A stretch of 64,000 nt of DNA from Ridgeia piscesae (taxonomy: Eukaryota; Annelida; Polychaeta; Sabellida; Siboglinidae). Position 1 is the first letter of the stretch; every line of letters starts with the position of its first letter. Below are positions 46,602 to 59,065 of the stretch, piece by piece. A program made the position numbers and the translations under genes. The notes under the pieces were generated by a model. The model ran no database searches and was not told the origin of the DNA. It saw only the letters and a program-made list of their open reading frames with translations. The stretch spans positions 1,047,818-1,111,817 of the forward strand of contig JAODUO010000040.1 in the NCBI GenBank assembly GCA_025642075.2, given 5' to 3'.

Positions 46602-47350
46602 ATATAGGAAGAGATATTCAAATAATCGAGGCACGGTCCCAGAATGAATCCCAAGGTCAGGACAAACAAAACAATAGAAAATGAACCGACTGCCGTTTTC
46701 TTTTCAACAAAGTGTTGTGAACAGACTGGTTACAATATTGATCTTAATCAATGGCGTAGCTAGGCATAAATTCACGTGGAAGCACTAATTAGTTATAGTG
46801 CTCAATCTAAATTTATCATTTGGATCTGATGCTCCAGAGTGTTGTGTTGTCACCCAGGGCCAGGCCATGCCATGGCATAGGCATGGCCTAGGTGACAACC
46901 CAATCAGGTGAAATGTAGTGCATTTTAAGTCACAGGTAAATAGAATACGCTAAGAATTAAATAGACAAAATACACATTATTCTTACTGTGTGAAACATGT
47001 TAAAAAGGTGACGGACTTGAACGAATAATATACCATAGCATACGACATATAGGCTTTTTATAGACTGTTATTATAGCACGTACATGTTTGAATGTGCTAC
47101 ATAATATCCTAATAGGCAACCACAATTACGTCAATGTTGTTATTGTGTTCAGTGTACTATAATAACATTAAAAATCAGTGGGAAAATATATGTTATGCTT
47201 TAAAATAAACTATGCACTCATTATAATAAACTAAAAAGCTGTCAGTTTGCAATAGGTTACAGCCTTTTAATCATAGTCAAGATAATGTAATACTATAAAT
47301 TGTATACGTGTTGTATTGAAGACTTTGCATTGTCCTCAATATCGGTTCAG
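45740..47350. other. No recognised gene; (TA)n at about 46,547-46,605
   Basis: The first 100-150 bp may be the LINE 3' tail; no poly-A or terminal microsatellite was clearly seen. The rest is AT-rich with a TA microsatellite and a short palindrome (CCATGCCATGGCATAGGCATGG) near 46,866. Confidence 0.45.
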
Positions 47351-47353
47351 TTA

Positions 47354-47662
47354 CTACCTCCGCCTCCAATCGGGACGGAATAATGGGGCTAAGCGCCTGT
47401 TCTTCTGACGACTGAACTGATGAATGATGCGTTCAACATCCAGCTCTGTGTCCTTGTAGACGTGCATCGAGAACAGTCCCCGCATGCATTCAGTTGTCAT
47501 GTTAGAGTGCAGATAGTTCTTGAGATGACGCATTGTGCTAAAAGAGTGCTCTGTCGTGACGGCCGATACAGACATCACCATCAGTATGACGACTGCAGTG
47601 TACGTACGTGTTGGTATAGGTCGGGGTTGAATTATAGGGCCTGCAAGTGGGTCACGATACAT
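47354..47662 (-). pseudogene. hAT transposase C-terminal (dimerisation) fragment
   Basis: The frame contains VSAVTTEHSFSTMRHLKNYL, HSNMTTECMRGLFSMHVYKD and IHQFSRQKNRRLAPLF. This matches the C-terminal dimerisation region of hAT transposases and ZMYM1-like proteins (S-x-ER-SFS-x-LR-x-LK-x-YLRS pattern). Only about 100 residues remain, and the zinc-finger and DDE parts were not found nearby. No hAT terminal repeats flank it closely, so the copy is an isolated remnant or a 3' exon. Confidence 0.75.
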
Positions 47663-47669
47663 GGCGTGA

Positions 47670-49080
47670 CTCCGCGCGACTGGAGCTTATTGGGGACTAA
47701 GCGAGACTAATTGGGGAGTGGACACAAGAATAATATTCTAACGATGGATGACAGTTGTAGCTTCCGACTGATGAATACTAGGAAAATAAGTTCATAAATA
47801 TTTTGTGTTATACCTTTCTTATCTTAAATGTCCGATTTAATATTGAGTTTACCACACTATCATAGACACATAGCGATTTACGTAGTGCAGATAATCGACA
47901 CGATGCTAGGCTGTATGTGTCTTTTACGGGATTTGCATTTTACATTGCTGTACGTTGTGGTTTCGATAAGTACTTATATCTGACAAGTTGTCTAAATGCC
48001 CATAATCATAACACATGTATATACGTTTGGCCCAAACAGGTTGTATTGCGCGAAAACTGGCACTCTTCATTATTAGTCAAGATCGCCAAACACAAGTACT
48101 TGCCGCTATTGCCATGGCAACCACCATAATAATCGATTAAAATTCATGATTTCCGTGATCATTGTCACTGGCAAAATGTTCCACTGCTTCTGCTTGTAAT
48201 AATCCTTCGGACAATATAACTGAAATATGTAATTTCGGGACAGTTCGATTATTACGACCAAAACAAAACAAAGTCCTATATGTTAACATGGAGTATATGG
48301 ACCTCCTGCCCCCAATTGCCCCCAGCCTCGTTTTCGCGCGCGAGACTTGCACGCCCTATTGAATCGTGTCGTCGAGAATGTCTCGTCTCTCAGCGACATT
48401 CATCATGTCCCATTGTGTCTTCCAGCGATAAACTTCGTTTTGTAGTTGACATCTCATTTCACAGAGCGACTGGAGTTTGGTCCTGTTGTTCATGCCAGCT
48501 TTAGCTTCTAATCTGGTCATTTAGCCTATCCACAGCTAAAACATGGATACATTGTTTCTAGTAATTAATATATGCCCAGCTGCTGCATTGTCATGATAGC
48601 CTACAGGCGGCAGCTATTTGTTTAGTGCACACATCGGAAACTGAATACAATGTTATCCAGGTGTTGTCAAATTGTTACAAGTGATTGATGACATTTTCGT
48701 TACCAAAGGCTTTCAAAATATCTGGGCATCCTCTGACCACCGATTTTTGTTTGTGGAAGAAATCCAAATCAGGAAAATGTGCATATCAGAGACAGAGCCG
48801 GCTGCCAACAACCGATTGTAAAGATGAACTAATAGAGCTGGGGTTTGGTTTGTAGTATGTTTGCATTGAGCTAAAGGTCAGCGTGAAATATGTGATTGTT
48901 GAACAAGTGCAGCAATACCGCAAGTTATTGAGTGAAGAAATCAGTGTTTTGCCGGATCCTCCGGCAGACTTAAATAGCAACTGGGTGGGGGAAGCGAAGG
49001 GAATGTGCATGTGAGCCCCTTGTATGTACTATGATTTTATTTTAGCAGAATACCTTGTACGAAAGCCGACCATGTATAGA
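47670..49080. other. No recognised gene
   Basis: Short overlapping ORFs of about 70 codons on both strands near 47.9-48.5 kb and 48.8 kb have no domain or splice support. Confidence 0.4.
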
Positions 49081-49089
49081 ACATTGAGC

Positions 49090-49430
49090 GAGTTAGTGCT
49101 GGTTCGATACCAGGTTTTGTTCGATACTGAACGATACCTGAATTTTGTTTGATACTAGATACTTACGTTGTAATTAAGTCTAATTTTCACATAGAACACA
49201 GTTCCCAGTAGAAGCACAGTATGCAACAGAAGTAGTGCTGGTTTGATATAAGAATTCTTTGATACCGATCGATATATTACTGGTTCGATACCAGAATTCT
49301 TCTATACCGATCAATATATATTACTGGTTCGATACCAGAATTCTTCGATACCGATCGATATATTACTGGTTCGATACCAGAATTCTTCTATATCAATCGA
49401 TACCAGATTTTTAATCGATACTCGAAATTT
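49090..49430. repeat. Degenerate tandem repeat built on TTCGATACCAGAATTCTT
   Basis: Four to six units of about 45-55 bp alternate TTCGATACCAGAATTCTTC and ATACCGATCGATATATTACT. GATCGATATA and ATACCAGAATTC sub-motifs recur with variable spacing. Confidence 0.8.
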
Positions 49431-49439
49431 ACCTTATAA

Positions 49440-51520
49440 GTGTAATTCAGTACAGTAGAGATCTCCAAAGAAACACTACTATCCACTTAGACTAATGCCA
49501 AAGAAACACACACAATTTTTCACTTGTAGGGAAATATGTGATAATTTTATAGTCATGCAAAAAATAATTAATATGCAATTTTCAACTTACGTAAGTACAC
49601 AAACAACAGTTTCAATATAATTGATTACTGTTGTAAAACTAAAAAGTAAAGGTAATATAATATTAAAACAATAAAGACAACTGCAATAAAATACCTAGTG
49701 ACAAATAAATTAATGAATTGCACTGAATTATTTTAGATTAATAACAGTACTTCACCCCAGCTGTTTGTAAATACACTATAATATAGCAGCTTAATTTCAA
49801 GTCAATGTGTCTCCTAAAATGACCATCAACAAATACAGCTGAAATAAATGAAACATACAAATAATATGTTATTATTATAATATAAAAAAACACCTATCAC
49901 TTATAATAGTGGCACTGCCAGCACAGCTGAACACTCACTGTTATATAACTTTTTTATTATTAATTGTATCGTAAAGATAATTGTGATTTAGCATCAAAAC
50001 TATATAGATGATTACAATAAAATAGCATTAATTAATAATAGATTTTTTTTAAATTAAAATTACAATTGTGCTTCCCAGTTCACACAATTTTTTTAAATAT
50101 AAAACTTAAATTACCACGTTCTCAAGTACACATAACAAGCCCCATTATGTTTTTGCAACTTATAAAATTATAGCGATTTTACGGTACCGCAAAGTGGCCA
50201 ACGAAGTTGCCGTCGAGATCTGCGCATTTGTTTTGTGTATATATTTCGTTAGAGGAATGCAAGTGATTTTATAACGTAGTGTATGTATGTATGTAAGTTA
50301 GGTGAGAAGTTTGGCGGGTGGTGGAGATCGTTTTCATGGTTGGGTCAATTCAACCCGGTCGTCTGTCATCCGCACTGTGTCTGACTGACCCAACGAATCA
50401 ACTGGACTACTGTTTCAGTTCTGGTCGATTCAAAGGGTAACAAAAATACAGCTTACTGATACTGTCTTTCACATGAGGAACAGTGTGGCATATTGCTGTC
50501 GTGATTTCTTTGTAAACCGATGTAAGGCACTTTTAGTGAAGCGCTTGGCTCTCTGTTATGACAGCTGAACCAGCAGACGACTTTATGACCTAACACTTCT
50601 CCAAAGTGCAGATAGAAGCTGGGTTTTGATTGGTTGGATGGACCAAGATGGGCCCGTTCATGGTGTCAGTGATTTAGCTAGATTTACTCACTTTAACACC
50701 AGTTTCTGAGGAAACTACTAAAGCAAAAACTATTATTGTAGATACAAATGGTTAGCTTGTGCATAACACCAAACTGTTGCTTTTTTTGCCCTTTAATACT
50801 CCACTGGTGGTCCAGTAACTGGACCCGTCCCATGTACTTAGTTACATTTTTATATATTAGTTTAGTTTCCATGTTTGCCATTGTTTGCCTTTGCTGCAGG
50901 CATTTTGCTTAATAAAGTGTGCTAATAAAAGTACTGCTGTAGGTATACAGTAATTTTAAATAGAACAAATTATCGACCTAGGTATCTAACTTTTGGCGTA
51001 TACTGTAACCTGAAACATTACACTTGTTTATGATGTGTCAGTAATTGGAATGACTTCACTAAAAACAGCAGTGTTGCCTCTTTCCATGCATTACTTTTAC
51101 ATGCACCAGTTTAAGATCCACCTTTAATGTAAAGATGTAAACAACTCAACATTTAAATAACAACACACAGAACATGGTTCTTAGAACTTGATTATTAAAT
51201 TATCACGTGTTTGTGCTGACGCAGTCAAATAGCATTCCTCATTCACCCAGGACCGCCTCTGAGACATTGTGTGCGGTCGTGCGTGACCAACTAATACGTG
51301 GCTTGGTTGACACGATTGTGTCCGACTGTGTTCAACAACAGACCTAGTCTTACTGCAGGTGATCTATATACAGGGTGAATGTTGAGTATTTGACGCCAGA
51401 CGATGACGTGATATTGACCAGTGTAGCCAACACTGTAACATATTGATGAAGTCTGTGTGTAATTTGCTGATGAATAGTTAGAAACGTATTGTAACAGGTT
51501 ACTGTAGTCACACGATATGC
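49440..51520. other. No recognised gene
   Basis: AT-rich DNA. The short ORF at 50,693-50,881 (minus) has no recognised feature. Nothing else was seen. Confidence 0.4.
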
Positions 51521-51529
51521 TTGAATTGA

Positions 51530-52340
51530 ATTTTAGGAAAATTCCATAATTAGTTATTTTGTCCTATTCAAGGAAAATAGATTGCAAGTTTTCACTGAAC
51601 ATATGTGAACAGCAGTTTCCACATGACAAACTGTTCATGTGTAAACCGTGAAGGTGATTCAGTCTGTCTTGGCTGCTATTACTTGGTGTGGCCCTGAATT
51701 GTAATGACAGTTGTCTGTGGACTTAATATTATGCGGAGGAAATATGTCTAGTGTGTAGCTCTGTAGGCAAGCCGGTTCTTTTGCCAAGTCGGCTTTGTTG
51801 TACGACGCAGTAATACAAAGAGTGGCTTCACAAAGGCCGTAACCAAGACGCGGCTGACGTGAAGTTCCCAAACATATCACTGACTCTGCTGTGTTCACAC
51901 AGTTCTCTCGTCAACAGACAAGACAGCGACAAGACACCGTTTCAAATGTCTTTTCATTGCGACTGAAAAAAGGGGACACACATGATTGACACAGTATTCG
52001 TGATACTACTGGACAGACGTTCCGTATAGAATACGGGTGAGTTTTTAACTCTATCGGTTGTTACTGATCGTCTGCAATGTGCTGTGCCTTTATTTTGTAA
52101 AGGTTTTCACCCAAGTTGCACACTGGTATGCAGCATAGTATGCTTACGAAATAAAGATTTTCTAATATCTTGCTCTATGATTAGCCACATGGGTGACTGT
52201 GATAATAGCAGACATGCTATTATTCAGCGGGTATTGTAGTTACTGTACAACGGCTGGTTGTGGAGGTATTGACAACAAGTGTTGACAGTGACGCCATGAT
52301 GGATGGTAGCAACATACATTGTGATTTCACACACACTATC
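51530..52340. repeat. Segmental duplication, copy 1 (copy 2 at 56,938-57,680)
   Basis: It shares long near-identical blocks with 56,938-57,680 in direct orientation, for example GTGATTCAGTCTGTCTTGGC, ACCAAGACGCGGCTGACGTG and CTCTCGTCAACAGACAAGAC. Indels are scattered. Neither copy has a convincing gene. Confidence 0.9.
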
Positions 52341-52973
52341 TGACGACTTGTTCTACTGTTGTAACTGATCTGTCTGGGAAACACACTTGCACAGTAATTA
52401 TTTGAAGACTGACTGGTCTAGAACACTTGCATTTAGTGTTTGTCAAGTTAGTTTTGTCTACGAGGAGACATGTTCTAAAGTCACCAGTTGGACTTGTTTA
52501 AACATGTCTGCGAGTGGCGGTTGGTGGTGTGACTGTCCTTTGTATTGAGACAGGTAACGTCGCCTTGGCATTGCTACAACAACTGTGCGTTGTGCTGCTT
52601 ATGCTACCAGTCTAAGTGTAAACACGCAGAACCTCATGTGTTATTAGTGCTGGCTGGGGACTGCTTCAAAGAACCATTGAAATTGCCCATATATAGCAAT
52701 CATACTTTATTTCCTGTAACTTCTTCCTAACCAAAATAGTGATTGTTTAATTATATAAATTCATCAATGCATAACACCATGTATGCCCATTAATTGTATC
52801 ATGGTATGGTTAACTTCTGTTATGTGAATTAGAGCGAGATTGAGTTTAGATGGAATTGGAATTTTAAAAAATGAATTTTAAAAAATTAATTGAAATAGAT
52901 TAAAAAAATTTTTTTTATTGAAATTGAATAAAAGGAATTATAAGTGAATGAATGAAATTGACAGCTGGTCTCA

Positions 52974-55900
52974 TATAGAATATTGACCCGGGGGTAAAGT
53001 GACCCGCGGGTCACTATTCTATATAGAATAATGACCCCCGGGTCACTTTTCCATAGATTTTCAGTTATATAAAAATGACCCACCCTATAGAAAAATGACC
53101 CACCTCCATATTTTATGGATAATTTCATTGGATATATATTTGAAATAATGATTTTGATCATAATGTTAAATTACAGCACATAACCAACTATTTCACTAAA
53201 AAGATAATATATAATCTTAAGTTTAGGTCAACAAATAAAATGAAAAAGTTTTAATTTCTTTGTTGAACCTGTTAGCAAATGTCATTTATATAAAAAAATA
53301 TCCAATTCTTTGTAAAATGCAAGGTTTCAAAGCCTTTTATACTATCAAAAAGTTTGGTTTGGGTGGCTGTAGAGGTGGGAGGTCATATTTCTATGGTATA
53401 GTATATTGACCCGTGGCTCATTGTACATAGACAATTGTAAAAGTGACAATTTGGATGGTAATAGCAAAACGTTTGTTTTTGATGACTGTACAGGTGGGGG
53501 GGGTCACATTTATATGGTATAGTATACTGACCCATGGCTTATTATACGTTGTACATAAAAACTGTAACTTTGCCAATTTGGATAGTTACAGGCTTGTAGT
53601 TTTATGAAAAAATACAAGCCCATAACCATCCAAATTGACAAAGCTTTACAGTTTGTATAACACCCACGGGTCAATATACTATACCATAGAAATGTGACCG
53701 CAAGTGGATATTTATTGTGAAGGGCATTTCCACGTGACTCCCGTTACATATTTTGACCATTCCATGAACACTGTTTTGACATATCTCTTATAATAATGTA
53801 TTTTAAAAGTTCACCTTATGCATAGAGGAACTTAAAGGTGTAAGGTATTAAATGATGCCAACAAATTAAAATTTGATTACATAGTATGATTTTTATTTGA
53901 ATCTAATCTTAGCGTGACTCGCGTTACAGCAAATGGAAAATCCAAAAACGTCACTTGATACATGACAAGTTTCTCCTCAAAGTATAAACGATAGCAAACA
54001 ATGAATAACTTGTGTGAAACATAAATAAATAAGGTTTCAAAAAATGGCATTAGTGATTTGAAATGTTCTCAAACACTTACAAATATATTAGATAATCAGC
54101 GTGACTCGCGTTACTGTGACTCGCGTTACATGAAATCCATTATATCACAGATAAGTCATTATGCATATTTTAGCTTGAGGGAAATCAATTTTTCTGTTTG
54201 TAATTTAGGTAACACACAATATTACATTAAAAAATACATTAACCTTCTAAAATATTGTATAATTTTAAAGGATGTACAGTGTAATTAACACTTGAACTTG
54301 GTGTTTTAATTCCAGAAAGATTTCATAGTTTTAAAAGAAATACACAAGGTGATTGTTTTTCATAAAAGTTGCCTTTACAATTATTTTGCAAGACCACTTA
54401 CATGCAAGTTTAAAAAAAACTAAACATGTTATTTCTAGCATAGAACAACTTGACTGCTTCAATGTGGACCACAGGAATAGCACCTTTGTGTTCATCTGGC
54501 TTTTAAGATTTTTTTGATCAGGTGATGCCTCAATTTGAACTGTGCTGTACATTTTTCGCATGATAGCTTTCCTCCCTTTCAGCGTTGGTGGGAGTGACTG
54601 ATCCAAAACAGTCTCTTTGTTTTTGTTGTTGCTTTTGCCAACTGGCATTGTTATTTACTCTTGCCTTTTTCAGGGCTCGACATTTGGCTACTCAATTCCT
54701 CACATTCTCTTGTCTCTTTTTCTTCATATTCTTTTGTTTTAGACAAAGACAGGTTCTGTTCCCTTGCCTTCTTTGGATCATGGATCTTTGTACTCATTTC
54801 ATTCTGATGTTTGCAGTAATCTTTATATTTACTGCAAGGAAAGAGCTTCAGAAGTCTCTTTCACTGTCTTTCAGCGGCTGTGAATGTTGAGAAATAACCT
54901 GAACTTGGTTCCAGTGAATATGTCAAATGTTTATCAATAAACATATTTAAGAAATAATTCTGAATGTTGTTTTATTTAAGAGCAACAATTAATATCTTAA
55001 ACTTCTTATGAAAAACCCATTTTCATCGCCAATTTAACATCTTTCATTAATTCATGCTGATATTTTCACCTACCTAGGTATACAGGTAAGAAGTTAATCT
55101 TACTAAATAATTCCTACACTGACTGCTATCTAGCAAAACAAAACTAAATATTTTAATATGTAAAAACTTAATGGAAATTAAACATGAACACATTTATCTG
55201 AATAGTAGAAAAATCGTGTATACGTGAGTCTGGCATGCATTCAGCACATCTCCATGTGTGGGGATAATGTACACAGCTATCTAGTCAATTTGAACACTTG
55301 TTTGTAATTAATAAAATTTTTATGAACAGAGATTCACTGGTGATAGATGAAATCAGATTCAAAATCTGTTGTTCTTAAAGAAGCATGTGATTTAATAATA
55401 AACTGGACCATTAAAGGCTTATGGGATATATTAGTAAGCAAATTTATTTTCGTGGCAGAATTATCATTAATGAAAACATTAATACTGCAGTCTATATTAT
55501 GCTTTTGCAACAAATTGATGTATGTCTTAGAAGAAGTGAGAAAAATCTAACAAATGCATTGTGACTCGCGTTACAATACCTTATTTTTCGTGACTCGCGT
55601 TACATGTGACTCGCGTTACACATATTCAGTGTCCAATATCACAGTATAGATTTACTAGATATGGATATAGTTTGTATCATTTAATAAGCTATAAAAAGAA
55701 GGAGGAGATTTATAATGGGCAGTCTCAGACTACCAAAGGCCGCTGTATAAATAAAAAATCTATAATTTTGTGACTCGTGTTACGCAACAATCACCACCTC
55801 AGTGTAGAAGCATGTCTTGAAAAATGCAGAACAGACTCAGAAATGTTATTGTCATAATACATGAGACTAAGGCTTTAAAAAATAACAGCAACTGAGCAAA

Positions 55901-56793
55901 CCAAGAAAGTAACAGAAAATAGGGCTAAAATGGGCCATTAATTATTCACATTTTAGATGAGCGTAATGTTATAATTTCAGTGCTAATGAGTGTAGCATTT
56001 TCACATAAAGCATTGTGCAAATATTGAAATGTTTTTCTTTCCTATAATTTTAAGTTATGTCCTATCAAAAACATGTAATATTCCATTGAAATTCAATGAA
56101 TAAAATGTCAGACCATTTTCCAAATTTTCATGGAAATGCCCTGATGCTTGTATGAATCATACACGGTCACATAACCATATAAATTTGCAAATATTTTTAT
56201 AACATTTACTATGATGAGCCACGGGTCAATATACTGTACCATAGAAATATGACCCCTCACTGCAAAACATTTATTCAGTAATTATCAAATGGATATTTAC
56301 TATGATGCTTGTATGAATCATACACCATCACATAACCATATAAATTAGCAAAAAAATGTATAACATTTACTATTATGAGCCACGGGTCAATATACTATAC
56401 TATAGAAATATGACCCCCACCACCTCATTTCATTTGCCTAAGGAAGTTAGCAGAACGTGGACCAAGCAGAATGTTTTCCATGAAATTGGAAACAAAATAA
56501 AATACTGGTGTTGGTGCAAGTGTCAACAAAATATGCCCACTGAGCAGTGTCAGTTTGAAAAGGAGATCTTTCACTGGAGAAAAATATTATGGCATAACAG
56601 TAGTATTATCAAAGTGCAATGTTGTATTAATATAAACAAAATATTACCCTCAGTGTGATTAATACTCAAATACATACAAAAAAGAAAAATCCATGAAGAA
56701 ACAAGATGTGGGTCATTTTTCCATGGGGGGTCAATTTTCTATTATAGTATTTTGACCCCCGGGTCACTTTTCTACGCGGATCAATATTCTATC
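52974..56793. mobile_element. 3.8-kb DNA-transposon-like element with inverted ends
   Basis: The left end reads ATAGAATATTGACCC and then AAGTGACCCGCGGGTCA. The right end on the opposite strand reads ATAGAATATTGATCC and then AAAGTGACCCGGGGGTCA. More copies of the CACGGGTCAATATACTATAC block occur inside, in both orientations (about 53,390, 53,510, 53,665, 56,220, 56,385). Interior ORFs are short and decayed. The minus strand at 54,560-54,890 carries a Lys/Glu-rich broken frame, and the plus strand at about 56,490-56,560 a Cys-rich YWCWCKCQQNMPTE stretch. No transposase was recognised. Confidence 0.7.
53734..55783 (+). repeat. Dispersed 14-mer GTGACTCGCGTTAC, eight copies on one strand
   Basis: Copies at 53,734 (one mismatch), 53,914, 54,101, 54,116, 55,561, 55,590, 55,606 and 55,770 (one mismatch), all in the same orientation. 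Two pairs are spaced 15-16 bp apart. The surrounding DNA is AT-rich and otherwise poor in CG. Confidence 0.9.
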
Positions 56794-56937
56794 TGACACC
56801 GTCCCCGTATGTGTGTCCTTGCAGCCTTCCAGAGTCAATGGAGGGAGGTGACACCACATCTATATCTCCAGGTGATTATATAGGACATCTGGTGCGCGGA
56901 CAAAACCCCCTTGGACAAACCGCCTCCACACTCCACA

Positions 56938-57680
56938 ATTTAATTTTAGGGAAATTCAATAATTAATTAATACTGTTGTCATGTGAACAGAGAAGTTTAC
57001 ACAGGACAAACTTTTCATGTGTGAATCGTGAAGGTGATTCAGTCTGTCTTGGCTGCTATTACTTGGTGTGGCCCTGAACTGTTACGACAGTGTGTAGCTC
57101 TGTAGACAAGCCGGTTTTTTTGCCGAGCCGTCTTTGTTGTACGGCGCAGTAATACAAAGAGTGGCTTGTGTAGTGACCTCACAAAGGCCGTAACCAAGAC
57201 GCGGCTGACGTGAAGTTCCCAAACATATCACTGACTCTGCTGTGTTCACACAGTTCTCTCGTCAACAGACAAGACTTCCATTGAAACTGACATAGAGGAC
57301 ACTCGTGATTGACACAGTAGTTGTGATGCTACTGGACAGACATTCCGTGTAGATTTATACGGGTGATTATTTTATACTTTTATTGGTTACTGATCGTCTA
57401 CAAAGTGCTGTGTGCTGTATTTTGTAAATGTTTTCACCCAAGTTACACACACAGGTCGTCACTGGTCTACAGCATAGTTTGCTTACGAAATACAGATTTT
57501 CATAATTTCTCACCCTACGATTAGCCACATGGGTGACTTGCGAAAATAGCACACATGCTATTATTGAGGGGGTATTGTAGTTACTGTTGAACGACTGATA
57601 ATGGAGGTATTTATAACAAATGTTGACAGGGACACCATGATGGATGGTAGCAACATACATTGTGATTTCACACACTGTCT
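56938..57680. repeat. Segmental duplication, copy 2
   Basis: Matches 51,530-52,340 with substitutions and indels. The short plus ORF at 57,601-57,840 overlaps its end and shows no domain. Confidence 0.9.
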
Positions 57681-57914
57681 GACGGCTTTGTTCTTGAAAG
57701 CACAACAACATAGAAATTCTACTCAGTCATTGTGGCTATCTGTTGTAAGGTGTGTAGTCATTGCATTAAATGCGTGTGTGATGTCATGTGCATCTCTTGA
57801 TAAACCCGAATATGGAGACACTGTTAAGTTTACTTTGTAAACTGGTAAACCATGTAGAATATAGTGCATGAGTTGTCATAGGTTTATGTCTATCGGTTCA
57901 TTTTGAATTGATAG

Positions 57915-59060
57915 TTTTGTCGTGTCAGGAGTGGTGAGGGACGGTGTCTCTGTTGGAGATTGTGTCATGTCAGGAGTGGTGAGGGACGGTGTCTCTGTTG
58001 GAGATTGTGTCATGTCAGGAGTGGTGAGGGACGGTGTCTCTGTTGGAGATTGTGTCATGTCAGGAGTGGTGAGGGACGGTGTCTCTGTTGGAGATTGTGT
58101 CATGTCAGGAGTGGTGAGGGACGGTGTCTCTGTTGGAGATTGTATCGTGTCAGGAGTGGTGAGGGACGGCGTCTCTGTTGGAGATTGTATCGTGTCAGGA
58201 GTGGTGAGGGACGGCGTCTCTGTTAGAGATTGTGTCATGTCAGGAGTGGTGAGGGACGGTGTCTCTGTTGGAGATTGTGTCGTGTCAGGAGCGGTGAGGG
58301 ACGGTGTCTCTGTTGGAGATTGTGTCGTGTCAGGAGTGGTGAGGGACGGGTCTCTGTTGGAGATTGTGTCGTGTCAGGAGTGGTGAGGGACGGCGTCTCT
58401 GTTGGAGATTGTGTCGTGTCAGGAGTGGTGAGGGACGGTGTCTCTGTTGGAGATTGTGTCGTGTCAGGAGTGGTGAGGGAAGGTGTCTCTGTTGGAGATT
58501 GTGTCGTGTCAGGAGTGGTGAGGGACGGTGTCTCTGTTGGAGATTGTGTCGTGTCAGGAGTGGTGAGGGACGGTGTCTCTGTTGGAGATTGAGTCGTGTC
58601 AGGAGTGGTGAGGGACGGTGTCTCTGTTGGAGATTGTGTCGTGTCAGGAGTGGTGAGGGACGGTGTCTCTGTTGGAGATTGAGTCGTGTCAGGAGTGGTG
58701 AGGGACGGTGTCTCTGTTGGAGATTGTGTCGTGTCAGGAGTGGTGAGGGACGGTGTCTCTGTTGGAGATTGTGTCTTGTCAGGAGCGGTGAGGGACGGTG
58801 TCTCTGTTGGAGATTGTGTCGTGTCAGGAGTGGTGAGGGACAGCGTCTCTGTTGGAGATTGTGTCGTGTCAGGAGTGGTGAGGGACGGTGTCTCTGTTGG
58901 AGATTGTGTCATGTCAGGAGTGGTGGGGACGGTGTCTCTGTTGGAGATTGTGTCGTGTCAGGAGTGGTGAGGGACGGTGTCTGTGTTGGAGATTGTGTCG
59001 TGTCAGGAGTGGTGAGGGACGGCGTCTCTGTTGGAGATTGTGTCGTGTCAGGAGTGGTGA
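57915..59060. repeat. 45-bp minisatellite, about 25 copies
   Basis: The unit is 15 codons long, so frames stay open. The plus core is GGTGAGGGACGGTGTCTCTG. The minus strand reads a Thr/Ser/Pro/Glu repeat (PTETPSLTTPD...), like a mucin-type sequence, ending at 57,876 after SIQNEPIDINL. A one-base loss at about 58,350 splits the minus frame. Unit variants change codons at the first, second and third positions alike, so coding selection is not evident. I treat it as a satellite. Confidence 0.9.
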
Positions 59061-59065
59061 TGAGA

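Noticed and set aside
56490..56560. Cys-rich YWCWCKCQQNMPTE stretch resembling the P2X7-type cytoplasmic motif
   Set aside because: It is too short and lacks the following Cys pair; the resemblance may be chance.
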